A stretch of DNA of 64,000 nucleotides from Lamprobacter modestohalophilus (GTDB lineage: Bacteria; Pseudomonadota; Gammaproteobacteria; Chromatiales; Chromatiaceae): the NCBI RefSeq assembly GCF_016583905.1, contig NZ_NRRY01000014.1:1-64000 (forward strand), read 5' to 3'. The notes under the pieces are model-generated. The model was not told where the DNA came from. It made no database searches and worked only from the letters and a program-made list of their open reading frames with translations. Position 1 is the stretch's first letter; each line of letters opens with the position of its first letter. Below, piece after piece: positions 49,546-59,243 of the stretch. Both the position numbers and the translations under genes were made by a program.

Positions 49546-50379
49546 TCAGCAGCTCGGCGACTTCCAGGTCGCAATCTCACGCGAGAGGTTGCGGCCATAA
49601 AAGATCTCCATCATCTCGCGCCTGACCAAGCGCTCGATGCGCTGCTGCTCCTTCTCTGATAGATCGCAGGCCGTGACACAGAACAGATAGTCGTTCAGAT
49701 CGAAGTGGTTGACGACCATCTTGGTGTGGAACAGATTCTCCTGATAAACGTTCACGTCGATCATCTGGAATCGATCCTTGGTGTCGCGTGAGAGATAGTT
49801 CTGGATCGAGCTGATGTTGTGATCGATGAAGTGCTTACGGCCGCCAACATCGCGCGTGAAGCCACGCACGCGGTAATCCATGATGACGATATCCGACTCG
49901 AGCGCGTGAATCAGATAGTTCAGCGCCTTCAGCGGTGAGATCAGGCCACAAGTCGAGACGTCGATATCGGCGCGAAAGGTGCTGATCCCGCTATGTGGAT
50001 TGCTCTCGGGATAGGTATGCACGGTGATGTGGCTCTTATCGAGATGGCCCACGACGGCATCTGGAAAGGGTCCAGGAGTCGCGGTATTCGAGAGCGTTTC
50101 TTCGCGCACTGCCTCTTCGGCAATCAACATGGTGACCGAAGCACCCTGGGGCTCGTAGTCTTGGCGTGCGATGTTGAGCACGTTGGCGCCGATAATGTTG
50201 GCGACATCGGTCAGGATGGTCGTCAGCCGCTCGGCGTTGTAAGCCTCGTCAATGTACTCCAGATAGGCATTGCGCTGCTCAGCCGAGCTGGCGTAGCAGA
50301 CATCGTAGATATTGAAGCTCAAAGACTTGGTCAGATTATTGAATCCTTCCAGCTTTAAGCGTTTTTTTTGCTTCGGCAT
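49546..50379 (-). CDS. speD: S-adenosylmethionine decarboxylase proenzyme (SpeD, bacterial long form)
   Basis: Pyruvoyl enzyme that supplies decarboxylated SAM for spermidine. The product is 277 residues, close to the E. coli class (264). The self-cleavage site is the serine in [16 protein letters not shown] near residue 120, which becomes the pyruvoyl group. [22 protein letters not shown] and [13 protein letters not shown] are class-specific. It is convergent with coq7 and part of the coq7-speD-osmC-crp order known from Pseudomonas. Confidence 0.96.
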   Translation of the reverse strand: MPKQKKRLKLEGFNNLTKSLSFNIYDVCYASSAEQRNAYLEYIDEAYNAERLTTILTDVANIIGANVLNIARQDYEPQGASVTMLIAEEAVREETLSNTATPGPFPDAVVGHLDKSHITVHTYPESNPHSGISTFRADIDVSTCGLISPLKALNYLIHALESDIVIMDYRVRGFTRDVGGRKHFIDHNISSIQNYLSRDTKDRFQMIDVNVYQENLFHTKMVVNHFDLNDYLFCVTACDLSEKEQQRIERLVRREMMEIFYGRNLSREIATWKSPSC

Positions 50380-50478
50380 GTCAGTTCCGGAACCGCGGGC
50401 GCGAAAGATTACGCCGGGCTGTGGCGGGTTGCAAGCTTGGGTCTCGCAAGCATGATCAGCGCTCGCGAATGGAGACGC

Positions 50479-50901
50479 TTAACCTTCGGGCTCGCGCAGC
50501 TCAAAGTCATGCGTGACCGTCGCCATCGCGCCGAGCATGATCGAGGCCGAACAGTACTTGGTCGCACTCAGCTCGACGGCGCGCGCGACGCGTGTCTCAC
50601 TCAGGGCTCGGCCAGTGACGATAAAGTGCACATGGATGCGCGTAAAGACCTTTGGATCGCTCGTGCTCCGCTCTGCGGTCAGCTCGACAACGCAATCGGT
50701 GACGGCTTGACGCGCCTTGCGCAGGATCAACAAGACATCGAACTGCGTGCAACCTCCCAGACCAAGCAACAACATCTCCATCGGCCGCGGCCCAAGATTG
50801 CGCCCCCCAGCCTCGGGTGGACCGTCCATGACCAGCGCATGGCCGCTGGAAGATTCGCCAAGCATCGCGGTCCCCTCAACCCACTTGACTCGTGCCTTCA
50901 T
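50479..50901 (-). CDS. OsmC/YhfA-family protein
   Basis: From ATG 50901 (GGAGGGG upstream) the product has 140 residues. The OsmC fold is recognised by GPRPMEMLLLGLGGCTQFDVL, with the reactive cysteine, and by KYCSASIMLGAMA with the second cysteine. Family members reduce organic peroxides or have unknown roles (YhfA). It sits divergently next to crp. Confidence 0.92.
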   Translation of the reverse strand: MKARVKWVEGTAMLGESSSGHALVMDGPPEAGGRNLGPRPMEMLLLGLGGCTQFDVLLILRKARQAVTDCVVELTAERSTSDPKVFTRIHVHFIVTGRALSETRVARAVELSATKYCSASIMLGAMATVTHDFELREPEG

Positions 50902-51019
50902 TGCCCCTCCAATCGAGATAACGCTCGGCTGCATGATGGACGCGAAGCCTAGCATGAATCGCGCATGGGCCAAGACTTGCTAGACTCAGGCAATCCACCG
51001 CCACGTTAGAGTTGAATCG

Positions 51020-51667
51020 ATGCTGAGTAAGCCGCCGCAAGAGCCTACGTGGCTCAAGCCGTTCTTGATCCACTGCCATACCAAGCACTACGACAAGCAT
51101 ATCGACTTCATCCGCCGCGGCGAACCGGCTGAGAGCCTCTACTATCTGATCGATGGGTCCGTCACAGCACTAATCGAAGACGATGAGCGTCATGAGCTGA
51201 CCTTGGCTTACATCAACAAGGGTGAATTCGTCGGCGAGATGGGGCTTTTCCAATCGCTAACCTCGCGCAGCGTAATCGTTCGTACGCGAGAGCCTTGCAC
51301 CATTGCCGAGATCAGCTACGCGCGCATGCAACAGTTGCTGGAGCGAGAACTGAGCGAGCACGCGCTTGGGCTCATGTTTGCAATCGGCGGCCAGCTCGCT
51401 CAGCGCCTCAAGCAAACCAGCCGGCAGGTCGGCGACCTCGCCTTTCTCGACGTGACAGGCCGTATCGCTGGCGCCCTGCTAGAGCTGTGCAAGCAGCCCG
51501 ATGCCATGACTCATCCCGATGGGATGCAGATCAAGATTACCCGTCAGGACCTCGGCCGCATGGTCGGTTGTTCGCGAGAGATGGCCGGTCGGGTGTTGAA
51601 GAACCTCGAAGAAAAGGGCCACATCAGTGTCGCCGGAAAGACCATCGTCGTGTTCGGTACGCGCTGA
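51020..51667 (+). CDS. crp: cAMP-activated regulator Crp/Vfr
   Basis: A 215-residue global regulator. The cyclic-nucleotide domain carries YLIDGSVTALIEDD and GEFVGEMGLFQSLTSRSVIVRT with the Arg-Ser pair that binds the cAMP phosphate; the helix-turn-helix is ITRQDLGRMVGCSREMAGRVL. It closely resembles Vfr of Pseudomonas. Its end is 10 bp from the convergent end of trpC. Confidence 0.95.
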   Translation: MLSKPPQEPTWLKPFLIHCHTKHYDKHIDFIRRGEPAESLYYLIDGSVTALIEDDERHELTLAYINKGEFVGEMGLFQSLTSRSVIVRTREPCTIAEISYARMQQLLERELSEHALGLMFAIGGQLAQRLKQTSRQVGDLAFLDVTGRIAGALLELCKQPDAMTHPDGMQIKITRQDLGRMVGCSREMAGRVLKNLEEKGHISVAGKTIVVFGTR

Positions 51668-51677
51668 TGCGTCTGTA

Positions 51678-52484
51678 TTAGCTGCTTCCGGCGAAGAGCG
51701 CGGCGAGCATCTGTCCCGGATCATCACTACGCATCAAAGACTCGCCAACCAGGAAAGCATTAACCGCGTTTGCGCGCATCAACGCCACATCCTCTTGAGT
51801 CTGGATGCCGCTCTCGGTGATCAGGAGCCGGTCTGGCGGCACCCGAGGTCTCAGGCTCAGGGTGGTTTGTAGGTCGACCTCAAAGCTGCGCAGATCACGG
51901 TTGTTGATGCCGAGCAAGCGGCTTGGTACGGCTAGCGCCCGCTCCAGCTCGTCCGCGTCATGGACTTCAATCAGCACATCGAGGCTGAGATCCCCCGCCA
52001 ACCTGGCCAGCCGGCTGAGGGCGTGATCATCAAGACAGGCCGCGATCAGCAGAACGCAATCAGCGCCGAGCGCGCGTGACTCAAGCACCTGATACGGATC
52101 GATGACGAAGTCCTTTCGGATCACTGGCAATGCGCAGGCCGCGCGCGCCTCGATGAGGTGCTGGTCGTCACCTTGAAAGAAGTCGCGATCGGTGAGCACT
52201 GACAGGCAAGTCGCGCCGCCATGCACATAGGAGCGCGCAATCTCGGCGGGATCGAAATCCTCCCGAATCAGCCCTTTGCTCGGGCTCGCGCGCTTGATCT
52301 CAGCGATCACCGCCGCAGCGCCAGCGGCGGCACGGCGGTGCAACGCATCGGCGAAGCCACGTGTTGGGCGTGCATCAGCCGCGCGTATTTCGAGGGCGCG
52401 GCTCGAGATGCGCTGCTTGCGCTCAGCCACCTCTACTTGCTTACGGGTGACAATGCGCTTGAGGATGTCCGGAATCTCGGTCAT
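51678..52484 (-). CDS. trpC: Indole-3-glycerol phosphate synthase
   Basis: TIM-barrel enzyme for tryptophan synthesis, 268 residues. The catalytic lysines and glutamates lie in [45 protein letters not shown] and LITESGIQT. The ATG overlaps the trpD stop by four bases. trpA and trpB are not nearby. Confidence 0.96.
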   Translation of the reverse strand: MTEIPDILKRIVTRKQVEVAERKQRISSRALEIRAADARPTRGFADALHRRAAAGAAAVIAEIKRASPSKGLIREDFDPAEIARSYVHGGATCLSVLTDRDFFQGDDQHLIEARAACALPVIRKDFVIDPYQVLESRALGADCVLLIAACLDDHALSRLARLAGDLSLDVLIEVHDADELERALAVPSRLLGINNRDLRSFEVDLQTTLSLRPRVPPDRLLITESGIQTQEDVALMRANAVNAFLVGESLMRSDDPGQMLAALFAGSS

Positions 52485-53521
52485 AGCAGCTTGGCCAAGG
52501 CGATCAGGGCATCGAATCGGTCCCGCGCGACACCATTGGCGATGACCTCGTCAGCCAGCCCAATGCCAGCGGCAAAGTTATCGACAACGTCGGCCGCATA
52601 GATTGCAGCTCCCGCATTGAGGACAACGATATCGCGTGCTGGGCCGGCCTGATTGTCGAGCACCGCCGTCAGCAGGCTCAGGCTTTGCGTCGGATCTTCA
52701 ACCCGAATCGCATCGAGCGAAGCTCGCTCAAGACCAAAATCCTCAGGTGCGACACTGTAACGAGTGATCACACCGTCCTTCAGTTCAGCAACATCGGTGC
52801 GCTCTGCGATGCTGATCTCGTCGAGTCCATCCCGGGCATGCACGACCAAGACATGTGTCGCGCCCAATCGCTGTAAGACCTCGGCTAAGGGTAGCAGCAG
52901 GTCTTGTGAATAGACACCTAGGACCTGATGACGAACACCTGCTGGATTGGTGAGCGGCCCGAGAATATTGAAGAGGGTGCGGATACCGAGCTCACGGCGT
53001 GGACCGATCGCATGTTTCATCGCGCCATGATGCGCCGGTGCAAACATAAAGCCCACGCCGACTTCTCGCACGCAATGTGCCACCTGCTCAGGACTGAGAT
53101 CGAGGCGGAGCCCCGCGGCCTCTAGGACATCGGCGGCACCGGATTTCGAGGACACTGAGCGGTTGCCATGCTTGGCAACATGACAGCCCGCCGCTGCGGC
53201 AACGAAAATGCTGGTCGTGGACACATTGAAGGTGCTCGAGGCGTCGCCACCGGTGCCGACGATGTCGACCGTATGTTCAAGCGCGCCAAGGTCAACGCCG
53301 CTCGCCAGCTTTCGCATCACGGCGGCGGCGGCGGCAATCTCGGTGACGGTCTCACCTTTTAGGCGCAAGGCGACCAGCAAGCCGGCCACCTGGGCTGGGG
53401 TCGCCTGGCCAGTCATGATGGCATCCATCGCCACGGTCATGGTCTCGCCATCGAGGTCGTGCCCATCAACCACCTGCGCGATTGCAGACTTGATATCCAT
53501 CGCTGTATTGACGCTGGTCAT
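52481..53521 (-). CDS. trpD: Anthranilate phosphoribosyltransferase
   Basis: Second step of the tryptophan pathway, 346 residues. The PRPP-binding glycine-rich loop is [17 protein letters not shown], and [19 protein letters not shown] and [21 protein letters not shown] are diagnostic. It is followed by trpC; upstream, instead of trpG as in many relatives, lies a DUF4332 gene that shares one base with the trpD start. Confidence 0.96.
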   Translation of the reverse strand: MTSVNTAMDIKSAIAQVVDGHDLDGETMTVAMDAIMTGQATPAQVAGLLVALRLKGETVTEIAAAAAVMRKLASGVDLGALEHTVDIVGTGGDASSTFNVSTTSIFVAAAAGCHVAKHGNRSVSSKSGAADVLEAAGLRLDLSPEQVAHCVREVGVGFMFAPAHHGAMKHAIGPRRELGIRTLFNILGPLTNPAGVRHQVLGVYSQDLLLPLAEVLQRLGATHVLVVHARDGLDEISIAERTDVAELKDGVITRYSVAPEDFGLERASLDAIRVEDPTQSLSLLTAVLDNQAGPARDIVVLNAGAAIYAADVVDNFAAGIGLADEVIANGVARDRFDALIALAKLL

Positions 53522-53928
53522 CAGTAGGTCAAGAGCTTCGGCAGTGACTTTGCTTGATCAACCCAAGCGTCCACCTGAGCGACCGTCGGCGGGCGTTGGC
53601 ACAGCTGCATCGCTGCGTTGGTCTCGAGCAGTTTGGCATGCAGATTCTCGGGCTTACGCGTTGCGAGCTCCTTGACTGTGTCGACACCGGCGTTCTCGAG
53701 AAGGTCTGAATACACGCCTGACACGCCCTTAACCCGCGCCAGATCGGCCCGGTTCGCCAGCTCTAGGATGGTTGAAACATCGCTGCTGCAGCGCTCGGCC
53801 AGTTGCTTGCGCTGGCTCGGCGTGGCGGCTGCGGCGACGAAAGAGTCATTATCGATTACGCCCTCTGCTGCTAAGGTCTCGATCAAGCTCGTCGTCGCAC
53901 CACGGAGGTCTTTCAATGGTGTTGTCAT
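53521..53928 (-). CDS. DUF4332 domain protein
   Basis: A 135-residue protein with helix-hairpin-helix-like repeats (LARVKGVSGVYSDLLENAGV, VKELATRKPENLHAKLLE), the signature of DUF4332. It is predicted to be cytoplasmic; the function is unknown, possibly nucleic-acid or protein binding. The stop shares a base with the trpD ATG (TGATG), so translation is coupled to the tryptophan genes. Confidence 0.88.
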   Translation of the reverse strand: MTTPLKDLRGATTSLIETLAAEGVIDNDSFVAAAATPSQRKQLAERCSSDVSTILELANRADLARVKGVSGVYSDLLENAGVDTVKELATRKPENLHAKLLETNAAMQLCQRPPTVAQVDAWVDQAKSLPKLLTY

Positions 53929-53997
53929 CGCTGCTGGGTCTCCTCAGTTACCGTGAAACAAGCGCCTCATCATCCGGGGTGGAGATGCGCTATGTCC

Positions 53998-54058
53998 GTT
54001 AACGTGAATCTCACGCGATTCATTGTCCGGGGTTGTGCCGCGCCATATGAGCGTTAGA
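53998..54058 (+). repeat. Dispersed repeat, type 2, copy 2
   Basis: GTTAACGTGAATCTCACGCG and the next ~40 bp resemble 25590-25640. The inverted pair GAATC/GATTC brackets TCACGC. It lies between the DUF4332 gene and the TPR gene. Confidence 0.5.
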
Positions 54059-54145
54059 GCCGACAGCGGGCTAGGATAAACCATTCGAGGCCCACACGCG
54101 GGTTGACAGCACGGCCGAAGCTTCGCAGCATCCGCATACCGAGAC

Positions 54146-54781
54146 TTGATCACCGACGCAAAACCGATGCTGCCCAGACTAACCGCGCTGCAATGGATAA
54201 TCCTCTTCGTTGTATTCTTTTTCTATGGATTTTCGGTCTTTGCGCTCACCCGAGACTACTACCTGCGGCACCCACCGCGCAGTTTGCCAAATCCTCAGAA
54301 CTCCCAGCAGGCGCCTAACGACCAAAACAGCGCCCTCGGCGAGCGAATGCGACAGGCGTTGAGTGGGGAGCCAGAGGACGCTCAGGCTCAGATCGATATC
54401 AGCTCCACCGACACGGATGCTTTGGGCCATGCAGCGGATCGTCTGTTTGCCGCGCGGCGGTTCGTTGAAGCCATCCCGATCTACCAGCGGGTCCTCGAGC
54501 TGCAGCCAGAGGATGCCGAAACCCACAACGACCTCGGGCTTGCATTGCATTATGTCGGCCGTGCGCAGGATGCGATCAGCACCTTAAAACAGGGTACCGA
54601 GTTGGCGCCGGATTTCCAACGCATCTGGCTGAGCCTCGGGTTCGTTGCTTTACAAAACGGTGAACCTGCTCTGGCACGCGATGCACTGCAACGTGCGCTG
54701 GCCCTTGACCCTGATACCGATATTGCTGACGAAGCCACCCGCCTGCTTGGGTTGATGGATGCAGCAGAGACTAAGCCCTAA
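54146..54781 (+). CDS. Membrane-anchored tetratricopeptide-repeat protein
   Basis: A 211-residue protein from TTG 54146 (ATG 54167 possible). One N-terminal membrane helix (LQWIILFVVFFFYGFSVFAL) is followed by a polar linker and about three TPR units (AADRLFAARRFVEAIPIYQRVLELQP; DLGLALHYVGRAQDAIS; LGFVALQNGEPALARDAL). It is probably a scaffold on the inner membrane; the partner is unknown. It stands alone. Confidence 0.82.
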   Translation: MITDAKPMLPRLTALQWIILFVVFFFYGFSVFALTRDYYLRHPPRSLPNPQNSQQAPNDQNSALGERMRQALSGEPEDAQAQIDISSTDTDALGHAADRLFAARRFVEAIPIYQRVLELQPEDAETHNDLGLALHYVGRAQDAISTLKQGTELAPDFQRIWLSLGFVALQNGEPALARDALQRALALDPDTDIADEATRLLGLMDAAETKP

Positions 54782-54843
54782 AACGATTTCAGCCAGACCT
54801 CCTCTCGTTCTTGCCCTAGTGGTCTCTTCCGTTGATATCGGCG

Positions 54844-56265
54844 TCATTTCCCGATACAGAACTCACTAAAGATGCGACCAAGCAGATCGTCGGAGCTGAT
54901 CTCACCGGTGATCTCGCCCAATGCGTACTGGGCAAGCCGCAGATCCTCAGCGATCAGTTCCGGTCCAGGACACCTGTGCCCACTCTGCTCAGCCCAGGCC
55001 TGTTGAGCCTGTTTGAGATGCTTTAAGCCCTGCCGCAACGCCTCAACATGCCGGCGCCGCGCAGAGAATTCGCCGGCATCAGCTCCGCGGTAGCCGGCAA
55101 TGGTCTTGAGATGGGAGCGGAGATCATCGAGGCCAGCGCCGGTTTTGGCTGAGCAGGCCAGCTCGGTATGGCCTTCAGGCGTTATCGCCTTGCCGGTCGG
55201 CCTGCCGCTGCGATCGATCTTGTTACGGAGGATAGTCACCGGGACCCCTGGGTCCAATTCAAGCTCGGCGAGGTGGGCTTGCACGGAGCTGTCTGGGCGT
55301 TGCGCCTGGTCGTCAATGATCAGCAGAAGGTGATCCGCCTGCTGAATCTGGACGCGCGCGCGACGAATCCCTTCTTGCTCTACCAGATCAGTCGACGGCC
55401 GCAGCCCGGCGGTATCCACCAACCGAATCGGGAGGCCGTCGATCTGGATTTCAGCGCGCAGCAGATCGCGGGTGGTACCGGGTATCTCGGTGACGATTGC
55501 TGCGTCAGTACCGGCGAGCGCATTGAGCAAGCTCGATTTTCCGGCATTGGGCGCGCCGGCAATCACCACGAGGAGGCCATCGCGGATCAACTCACCTTGT
55601 TGCGAGCTTGCCCGCAAGGTCTCAGTGGCAGCGATCAAGGTGGCGAAATCGGTGTCGGCGATCGGTAGCGCATCGAGCTCGTCGTCTGGGAAATCGAGGG
55701 CAGCCTCAATCAGTGCGCGCAGTCGGGTCAGTTGCTCGACGAGGGCGTTAACCCGACGGGAGAACACTCCTTGGAGGCTCCGCGTCGCTAGCCGAACTTG
55801 AGTCGCGGTACCGGCCTGAATCAGGTCGGCGATCGCCTCCGCCTGCGCAAGATCCAGCTTCCCATTAAGAAACGCGCGCTCGCTGAACTCACCTGGCCGT
55901 GCTGGGCGTGCGCCCAAGTCGAGCGCGCGTGCGAGGAGGAGATCGAGCACGATCGGCCCACCATGGCCCTGCAGCTCGAGCAGATTCTCACCGGTGAACG
56001 AGTGGGGCGCGGGGAACCAGAGTGCCACACCTTGATCGATCGCTTCGCCTTGTGCATCGACGAAGCGACGAAGTGTTGCCAGGCGCGGCTGCGGCACAGA
56101 TCCGATCAGATGCTCGGCGATGCGCCCGGCAGCAGGTCCTGAGATGCGCAGAATACCAATGGCTCCGACGCCCGGAGCAGTAGCCACCGCCGCGATCGTG
56201 TCAGGTGCACTGGATGCCAGTGGCTTGCCCGCTAATGACGAGGGCGCTCTGTCCGATCCTGGCAT
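54844..56265 (-). CDS. mnmE: tRNA uridine-5-carboxymethylaminomethyl modification GTPase MnmE
   Basis: With MnmG it modifies U34 of several tRNAs. From ATG 56265 the product has 473 residues. It has the tetrahydrofolate-binding N-terminal domain (DTIAAVATAPGVGAIGILRISG), GTPase motifs GAPNAGKSSLLNAL, GTTRD, DTAGLR and NKID, and the C-terminal FCIGK with the catalytic cysteine. The frame extends 24 codons upstream into yidC; the later ATG is preferred for family length. Confidence 0.96.
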   Translation of the reverse strand: MPGSDRAPSSLAGKPLASSAPDTIAAVATAPGVGAIGILRISGPAAGRIAEHLIGSVPQPRLATLRRFVDAQGEAIDQGVALWFPAPHSFTGENLLELQGHGGPIVLDLLLARALDLGARPARPGEFSERAFLNGKLDLAQAEAIADLIQAGTATQVRLATRSLQGVFSRRVNALVEQLTRLRALIEAALDFPDDELDALPIADTDFATLIAATETLRASSQQGELIRDGLLVVIAGAPNAGKSSLLNALAGTDAAIVTEIPGTTRDLLRAEIQIDGLPIRLVDTAGLRPSTDLVEQEGIRRARVQIQQADHLLLIIDDQAQRPDSSVQAHLAELELDPGVPVTILRNKIDRSGRPTGKAITPEGHTELACSAKTGAGLDDLRSHLKTIAGYRGADAGEFSARRRHVEALRQGLKHLKQAQQAWAEQSGHRCPGPELIAEDLRLAQYALGEITGEISSDDLLGRIFSEFCIGK

Positions 56266-56284
56266 CCCGAGCCTTCGCCGAAAA

Positions 56285-58006
56285 TCACTTCGACTTCTTC
56301 GAACTGTGACCCCCGCCCTGGCTGGCGGCCTGCTCAACCTTCCGAGTGATGTACCACTGCTGGGAGATCGAGAGCAGGTTATTGGTCACCCAGTACAGCA
56401 CCAAACCGGACGGGAAAAAGGCGAAGAATACCGTGAATACAAACGGCAAGGCCATGAAGATCTTCGCCTGCATCGGATCTGGCGGTGGCGGATTGAGCTT
56501 CTGCTGCACGAACATGGAGACGCCCATGATCAGCGGCAGGATATACAACGGATCAGGCTCGGTGAGATTATCGAGCCAGAGGATGAAGGGAGCGTGACGC
56601 AGCTCGACACTCTCGAGCAGTACCCAGTAGAGCGCGATGAAGACCGGGATCTGTACCAAGATCGGCAAACAACCGCCGAGCGGATTGATCTTCTCCTTCT
56701 TGTACAGCTCCATGAACGCCTGGTTCAGCTTCTCCTTATCGTCCCCATAGCGATCCTTAAGCGCCTGAATGCGCGGCGTCATCTTGCGCATATTGGCCAT
56801 CGACTTATAACTGGTCTCAGACAGCTTGTAGAACGCCGCCTTGATCAGGATGGTCAAGATGATGATCGCCCAACCCCAGTTACCTACCACCGAGTGAATG
56901 GCGTTGAGTAGCCAGAAGATCGGCTCGGCGAGGATGGTGAGCCAGCCATAGTCGACGGCCAGCTCGAGGCCGGGCGCGATCTCAGCAAGCCGATCCTGCA
57001 ACTTCGGGCCGGCGAACAGCTGGCTCTCAAAGGTATGGCTGGCACCGGCAGGGATGGTGATCGCGGGCGAATAGGTGCCGATGATGTAGCGACTATCGCC
57101 GTCGATGGCCTTGGTGTAAAAGGTTTCTTCGATACCCGTTGGCGGTATCCAGGCCGCCATGAAGTAATGCTGGATCATCGCCACCCAACCATCGGTGATG
57201 GTCAAATCCAGCGGCCGCTTCGACATGTCGGCGAAGGATTCCTTCTTATACTTGACCTCAGGGCCGTAGTAGACGCCACCGGTGTAGGTATGGATAAAGC
57301 TCGACTTGGCGGGATCGTAGAGCTCAGTGCGCTGCAGCTGCTCGTAGTCGCGTACCGCAATCGGCGCATCAGTACTGTTGATGATCTCTTGGCTGGCATG
57401 CACCAAGAAGCGGCTACGCTCGAAGCGATAGCGCTTCACCACTTGAATGCCAGCGTCGTTCTGCCAGAACAACTCGACCAACAGTTCGTTGTCACCTTCG
57501 GTCAAACTGTAGCGCTGCTGTGCTGGCGTGAACACCGCCTCATGGGTCGGTAGATCGTTATCCGGTCCACCAAGCAGCCCAGACTGGACAATAAAGAGGT
57601 TTGGGGTTGTCGCTTTCAGCAGCTGAAAGGGCTTGCTTGGGTCATCCGCGTTCTGCTTATAGTCCAACAGGTACAGCGCCTGAATGGTTCCGCCCTGTGG
57701 CGAGATCTCAGCGCGGAGCACATCCGTCTCGACAACGATGGGCCCTGCAGCAAGCGCGGATTCAGCCTCCTGGTCGGCGGCGAATGCTCCCGGTACTGCA
57801 TTCACCGTTGGCGCGCCGACAGCGGGTGCATCCGGCGCATCGGCCGGCGAGCCTCCATTAGCCCGCTCAGCGGCGGAACTGCCCGCGAAGGTCTCCGTTT
57901 CAGTCGACGCAATGGGTGGCGTACTGTAGTCCTCGACCCAGGCCTGATAGATCAGAAACAGGACGAAGGCGAGAGCCAAGATCAAGATCAGGCGCATGTT
58001 TTCCAT
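56285..58006 (-). CDS. yidC: Membrane protein insertase YidC
   Basis: From ATG 58006 the product has 573 residues. It starts MENMRLILILALAFVLFLIY, the first membrane helix, followed by a large periplasmic beta-domain (GTIQALYLLDYK... IVKRYRFERSRF-like) and the five-helix core with YKSMANMRKMTPRIQALKDR and PLGGCLPILVQIPVFIALYW. The linker after TM1 is Ala/Gly/Pro-rich. It lies in the conserved rpmH-rnpA-yidD-yidC-mnmE order. Confidence 0.97.
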   Translation of the reverse strand: MENMRLILILALAFVLFLIYQAWVEDYSTPPIASTETETFAGSSAAERANGGSPADAPDAPAVGAPTVNAVPGAFAADQEAESALAAGPIVVETDVLRAEISPQGGTIQALYLLDYKQNADDPSKPFQLLKATTPNLFIVQSGLLGGPDNDLPTHEAVFTPAQQRYSLTEGDNELLVELFWQNDAGIQVVKRYRFERSRFLVHASQEIINSTDAPIAVRDYEQLQRTELYDPAKSSFIHTYTGGVYYGPEVKYKKESFADMSKRPLDLTITDGWVAMIQHYFMAAWIPPTGIEETFYTKAIDGDSRYIIGTYSPAITIPAGASHTFESQLFAGPKLQDRLAEIAPGLELAVDYGWLTILAEPIFWLLNAIHSVVGNWGWAIIILTILIKAAFYKLSETSYKSMANMRKMTPRIQALKDRYGDDKEKLNQAFMELYKKEKINPLGGCLPILVQIPVFIALYWVLLESVELRHAPFILWLDNLTEPDPLYILPLIMGVSMFVQQKLNPPPPDPMQAKIFMALPFVFTVFFAFFPSGLVLYWVTNNLLSISQQWYITRKVEQAASQGGGHSSKKSK

Positions 58007-58025
58007 GAGGGGGAGTCGACTTGCG

Positions 58026-58301
58026 CTAGCGGTTAGTGGGTGTAGGAGGAGCAGACTGCGCGTCTTGCACGGCCGACTTGTTTGCAGGCGGAACCGGATC
58101 AACGCCTCCCGGATGCCAAGGGTGGCATCTGAGCAAGCGTCGAATCCCAAGCCAAACGCCGCGCATCACGCCGTGCTGCTCAACGGCCTCGATCGCATAT
58201 TGCGAGCAAGTTGGGTAGAAGCGACAGTGATTGCCGATCAACGGACTCAAGAACAATTGATAGGCCCGAATCGAGCCGCGTACTAGTCGATTAACGATCA
58301 T
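58026..58301 (-). CDS. yidD: Membrane protein insertion efficiency factor YidD
   Basis: A 91-residue protein with [33 protein letters not shown] and [15 protein letters not shown], all diagnostic. It assists YidC-dependent insertion at the membrane. The ATG overlaps the rnpA stop by four bases. The C-terminus is longer than in E. coli (85 residues) by a polar tail. Confidence 0.96.
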   Translation of the reverse strand: MIVNRLVRGSIRAYQLFLSPLIGNHCRFYPTCSQYAIEAVEQHGVMRGVWLGIRRLLRCHPWHPGGVDPVPPANKSAVQDAQSAPPTPTNR

Positions 58302-58720
58302 CGCCGCTGAAAGCGCTTCCAGTGCTTGGCGAGTGAAGCGTTCAGCGTCGCGTTGTCCGCATCGACAGCAGCACGGCGGCAGAGCACGACGAAGTCAGCG
58401 AACTCCAGCGAGCCTCGAGCATGACGGAAGCTTTCACGAATCACGCGCTTGATCCGATTGCGAGCAACTGCCCGCGGAGCACAGCGTTTGGCAATGGCGA
58501 GACCGAGCCGTGCAGTCTGAGCCATTTCACAACCAGGCGGCCTGCGGCCCAACACCGTGAAGTACAGATCACTTGAACGGCGCGGCTCAGCAAACACCCA
58601 GTCAAAATGACGTGACGTGCGCAATCGAACCGCATGCGGGAAACCAAGCCCTGAAGCTCGTCCACTGGGCACGGCAACAGTTGCATCGTCTGTGCTGTCT
58701 CGCGGTTGACAGGCCAACAA
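58298..58720 (-). CDS. rnpA: Ribonuclease P protein component
   Basis: Protein subunit of RNase P, up to 140 residues from TTG 58720, two bases after the rpmH stop. A later start (for instance GTG in VAVPSGRAS, about 16 codons on) would give the usual ~120 residues. [32 protein letters not shown] and RVIRESFR form the RNR signature. It is co-transcribed with rpmH and yidD. Confidence 0.94.
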   Translation of the reverse strand: MLACQPRDSTDDATVAVPSGRASGLGFPHAVRLRTSRHFDWVFAEPRRSSDLYFTVLGRRPPGCEMAQTARLGLAIAKRCAPRAVARNRIKRVIRESFRHARGSLEFADFVVLCRRAAVDADNATLNASLAKHWKRFQRR

Positions 58721-58722
58721 GA

Positions 58723-58857
58723 CTAAGGGGTCAACCGCGCCCGGCCTTTCGCGCGCCGCGCCTGCAACACTTTGCGGCCATTACGGGTGGCATTGCGCGC
58801 TCGGAAGCCGTGCGTCCGCGCTCGCTTCAAACGACTGGGTTTAAAGGTCTGTTTCAC
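58723..58857 (-). CDS. rpmH: 50S ribosomal protein L34
   Basis: A 44-residue ribosomal protein of the large subunit. GTG start at 58857 with GGAG eight bases upstream. The sequence starts V(M)[18 protein letters not shown] and ends [10 protein letters not shown], with the conserved [16 protein letters not shown] between. Stop TAG at 58725-58723. It is first in the operon; the promoter is at 59076-59104. Confidence 0.96.
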   Translation of the reverse strand: MKQTFKPSRLKRARTHGFRARNATRNGRKVLQARRAKGRARLTP

Positions 58858-58978
58858 GAAGAAGTCTCCACGGATGTGACCTGCAGCTGTACGCAGCTAT
58901 AAGGTCGAACGATGATGGTCAGCCGTTTGCGTCGGCGCTCACCGATTGACAGACCAGGCAACGCTAAGCGCTGAGTCT

Positions 58979-59005
58979 GACCGATCGGTCCACCTTATAT
59001 AAGGT
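58979..59005. promoter_or_regulatory. Two adjacent perfect palindromes in the rpmH leader
   Basis: GACCGATCGGTC (58979-58990) and ACCTTATATAAGGT (58992-59005) are perfect palindromes separated by one base, about 120-150 bp upstream of rpmH and downstream of its likely promoter. They may be operator half-sites or a second promoter. No regulator is known to me for this sequence. Confidence 0.4.
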
Positions 59006-59075
59006 TGAGGATGCCGGGGCTACTTGTGCCGCGAGCGCTAGGCAATCCAAGCGAACCCGCAGAGCATGACCGCCC

Positions 59076-59104
59076 ATATTAGAACGAGGGTGGACTCGGG
59101 TCAA
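59076..59104 (-). promoter_or_regulatory. Sigma70 promoter for rpmH-rnpA
   Basis: On the minus strand TTGACC (59104-59099) and TAATAT (59081-59076) are separated by exactly 17 bp. Transcription would start near 59068, giving a ~210-nt leader before rpmH. The 386-bp space 58858-59243 otherwise holds the palindromes and one DnaA box. Confidence 0.6.
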
Positions 59105-59148
59105 CGTCTTCGCTGAGATCATTGCACAGTCTTGTTCGCGAGTCGGGC

Positions 59149-59157
59149 TGTGGATAA
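59149..59157 (-). promoter_or_regulatory. DnaA box upstream of dnaA
   Basis: TGTGGATAA is the exact complement of the consensus box TTATCCACA, 87 bp before the dnaA start. It is suited to autoregulation of dnaA or to origin function. Confidence 0.65.
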
Positions 59158-59243
59158 GTCGTCATCAGGGGTCTAGACTGGCGGATCGCAGTGGCTGCGA
59201 TATCAGCTGCTCAACTAGAAACGTACTTACGAGGGGATCGGCG

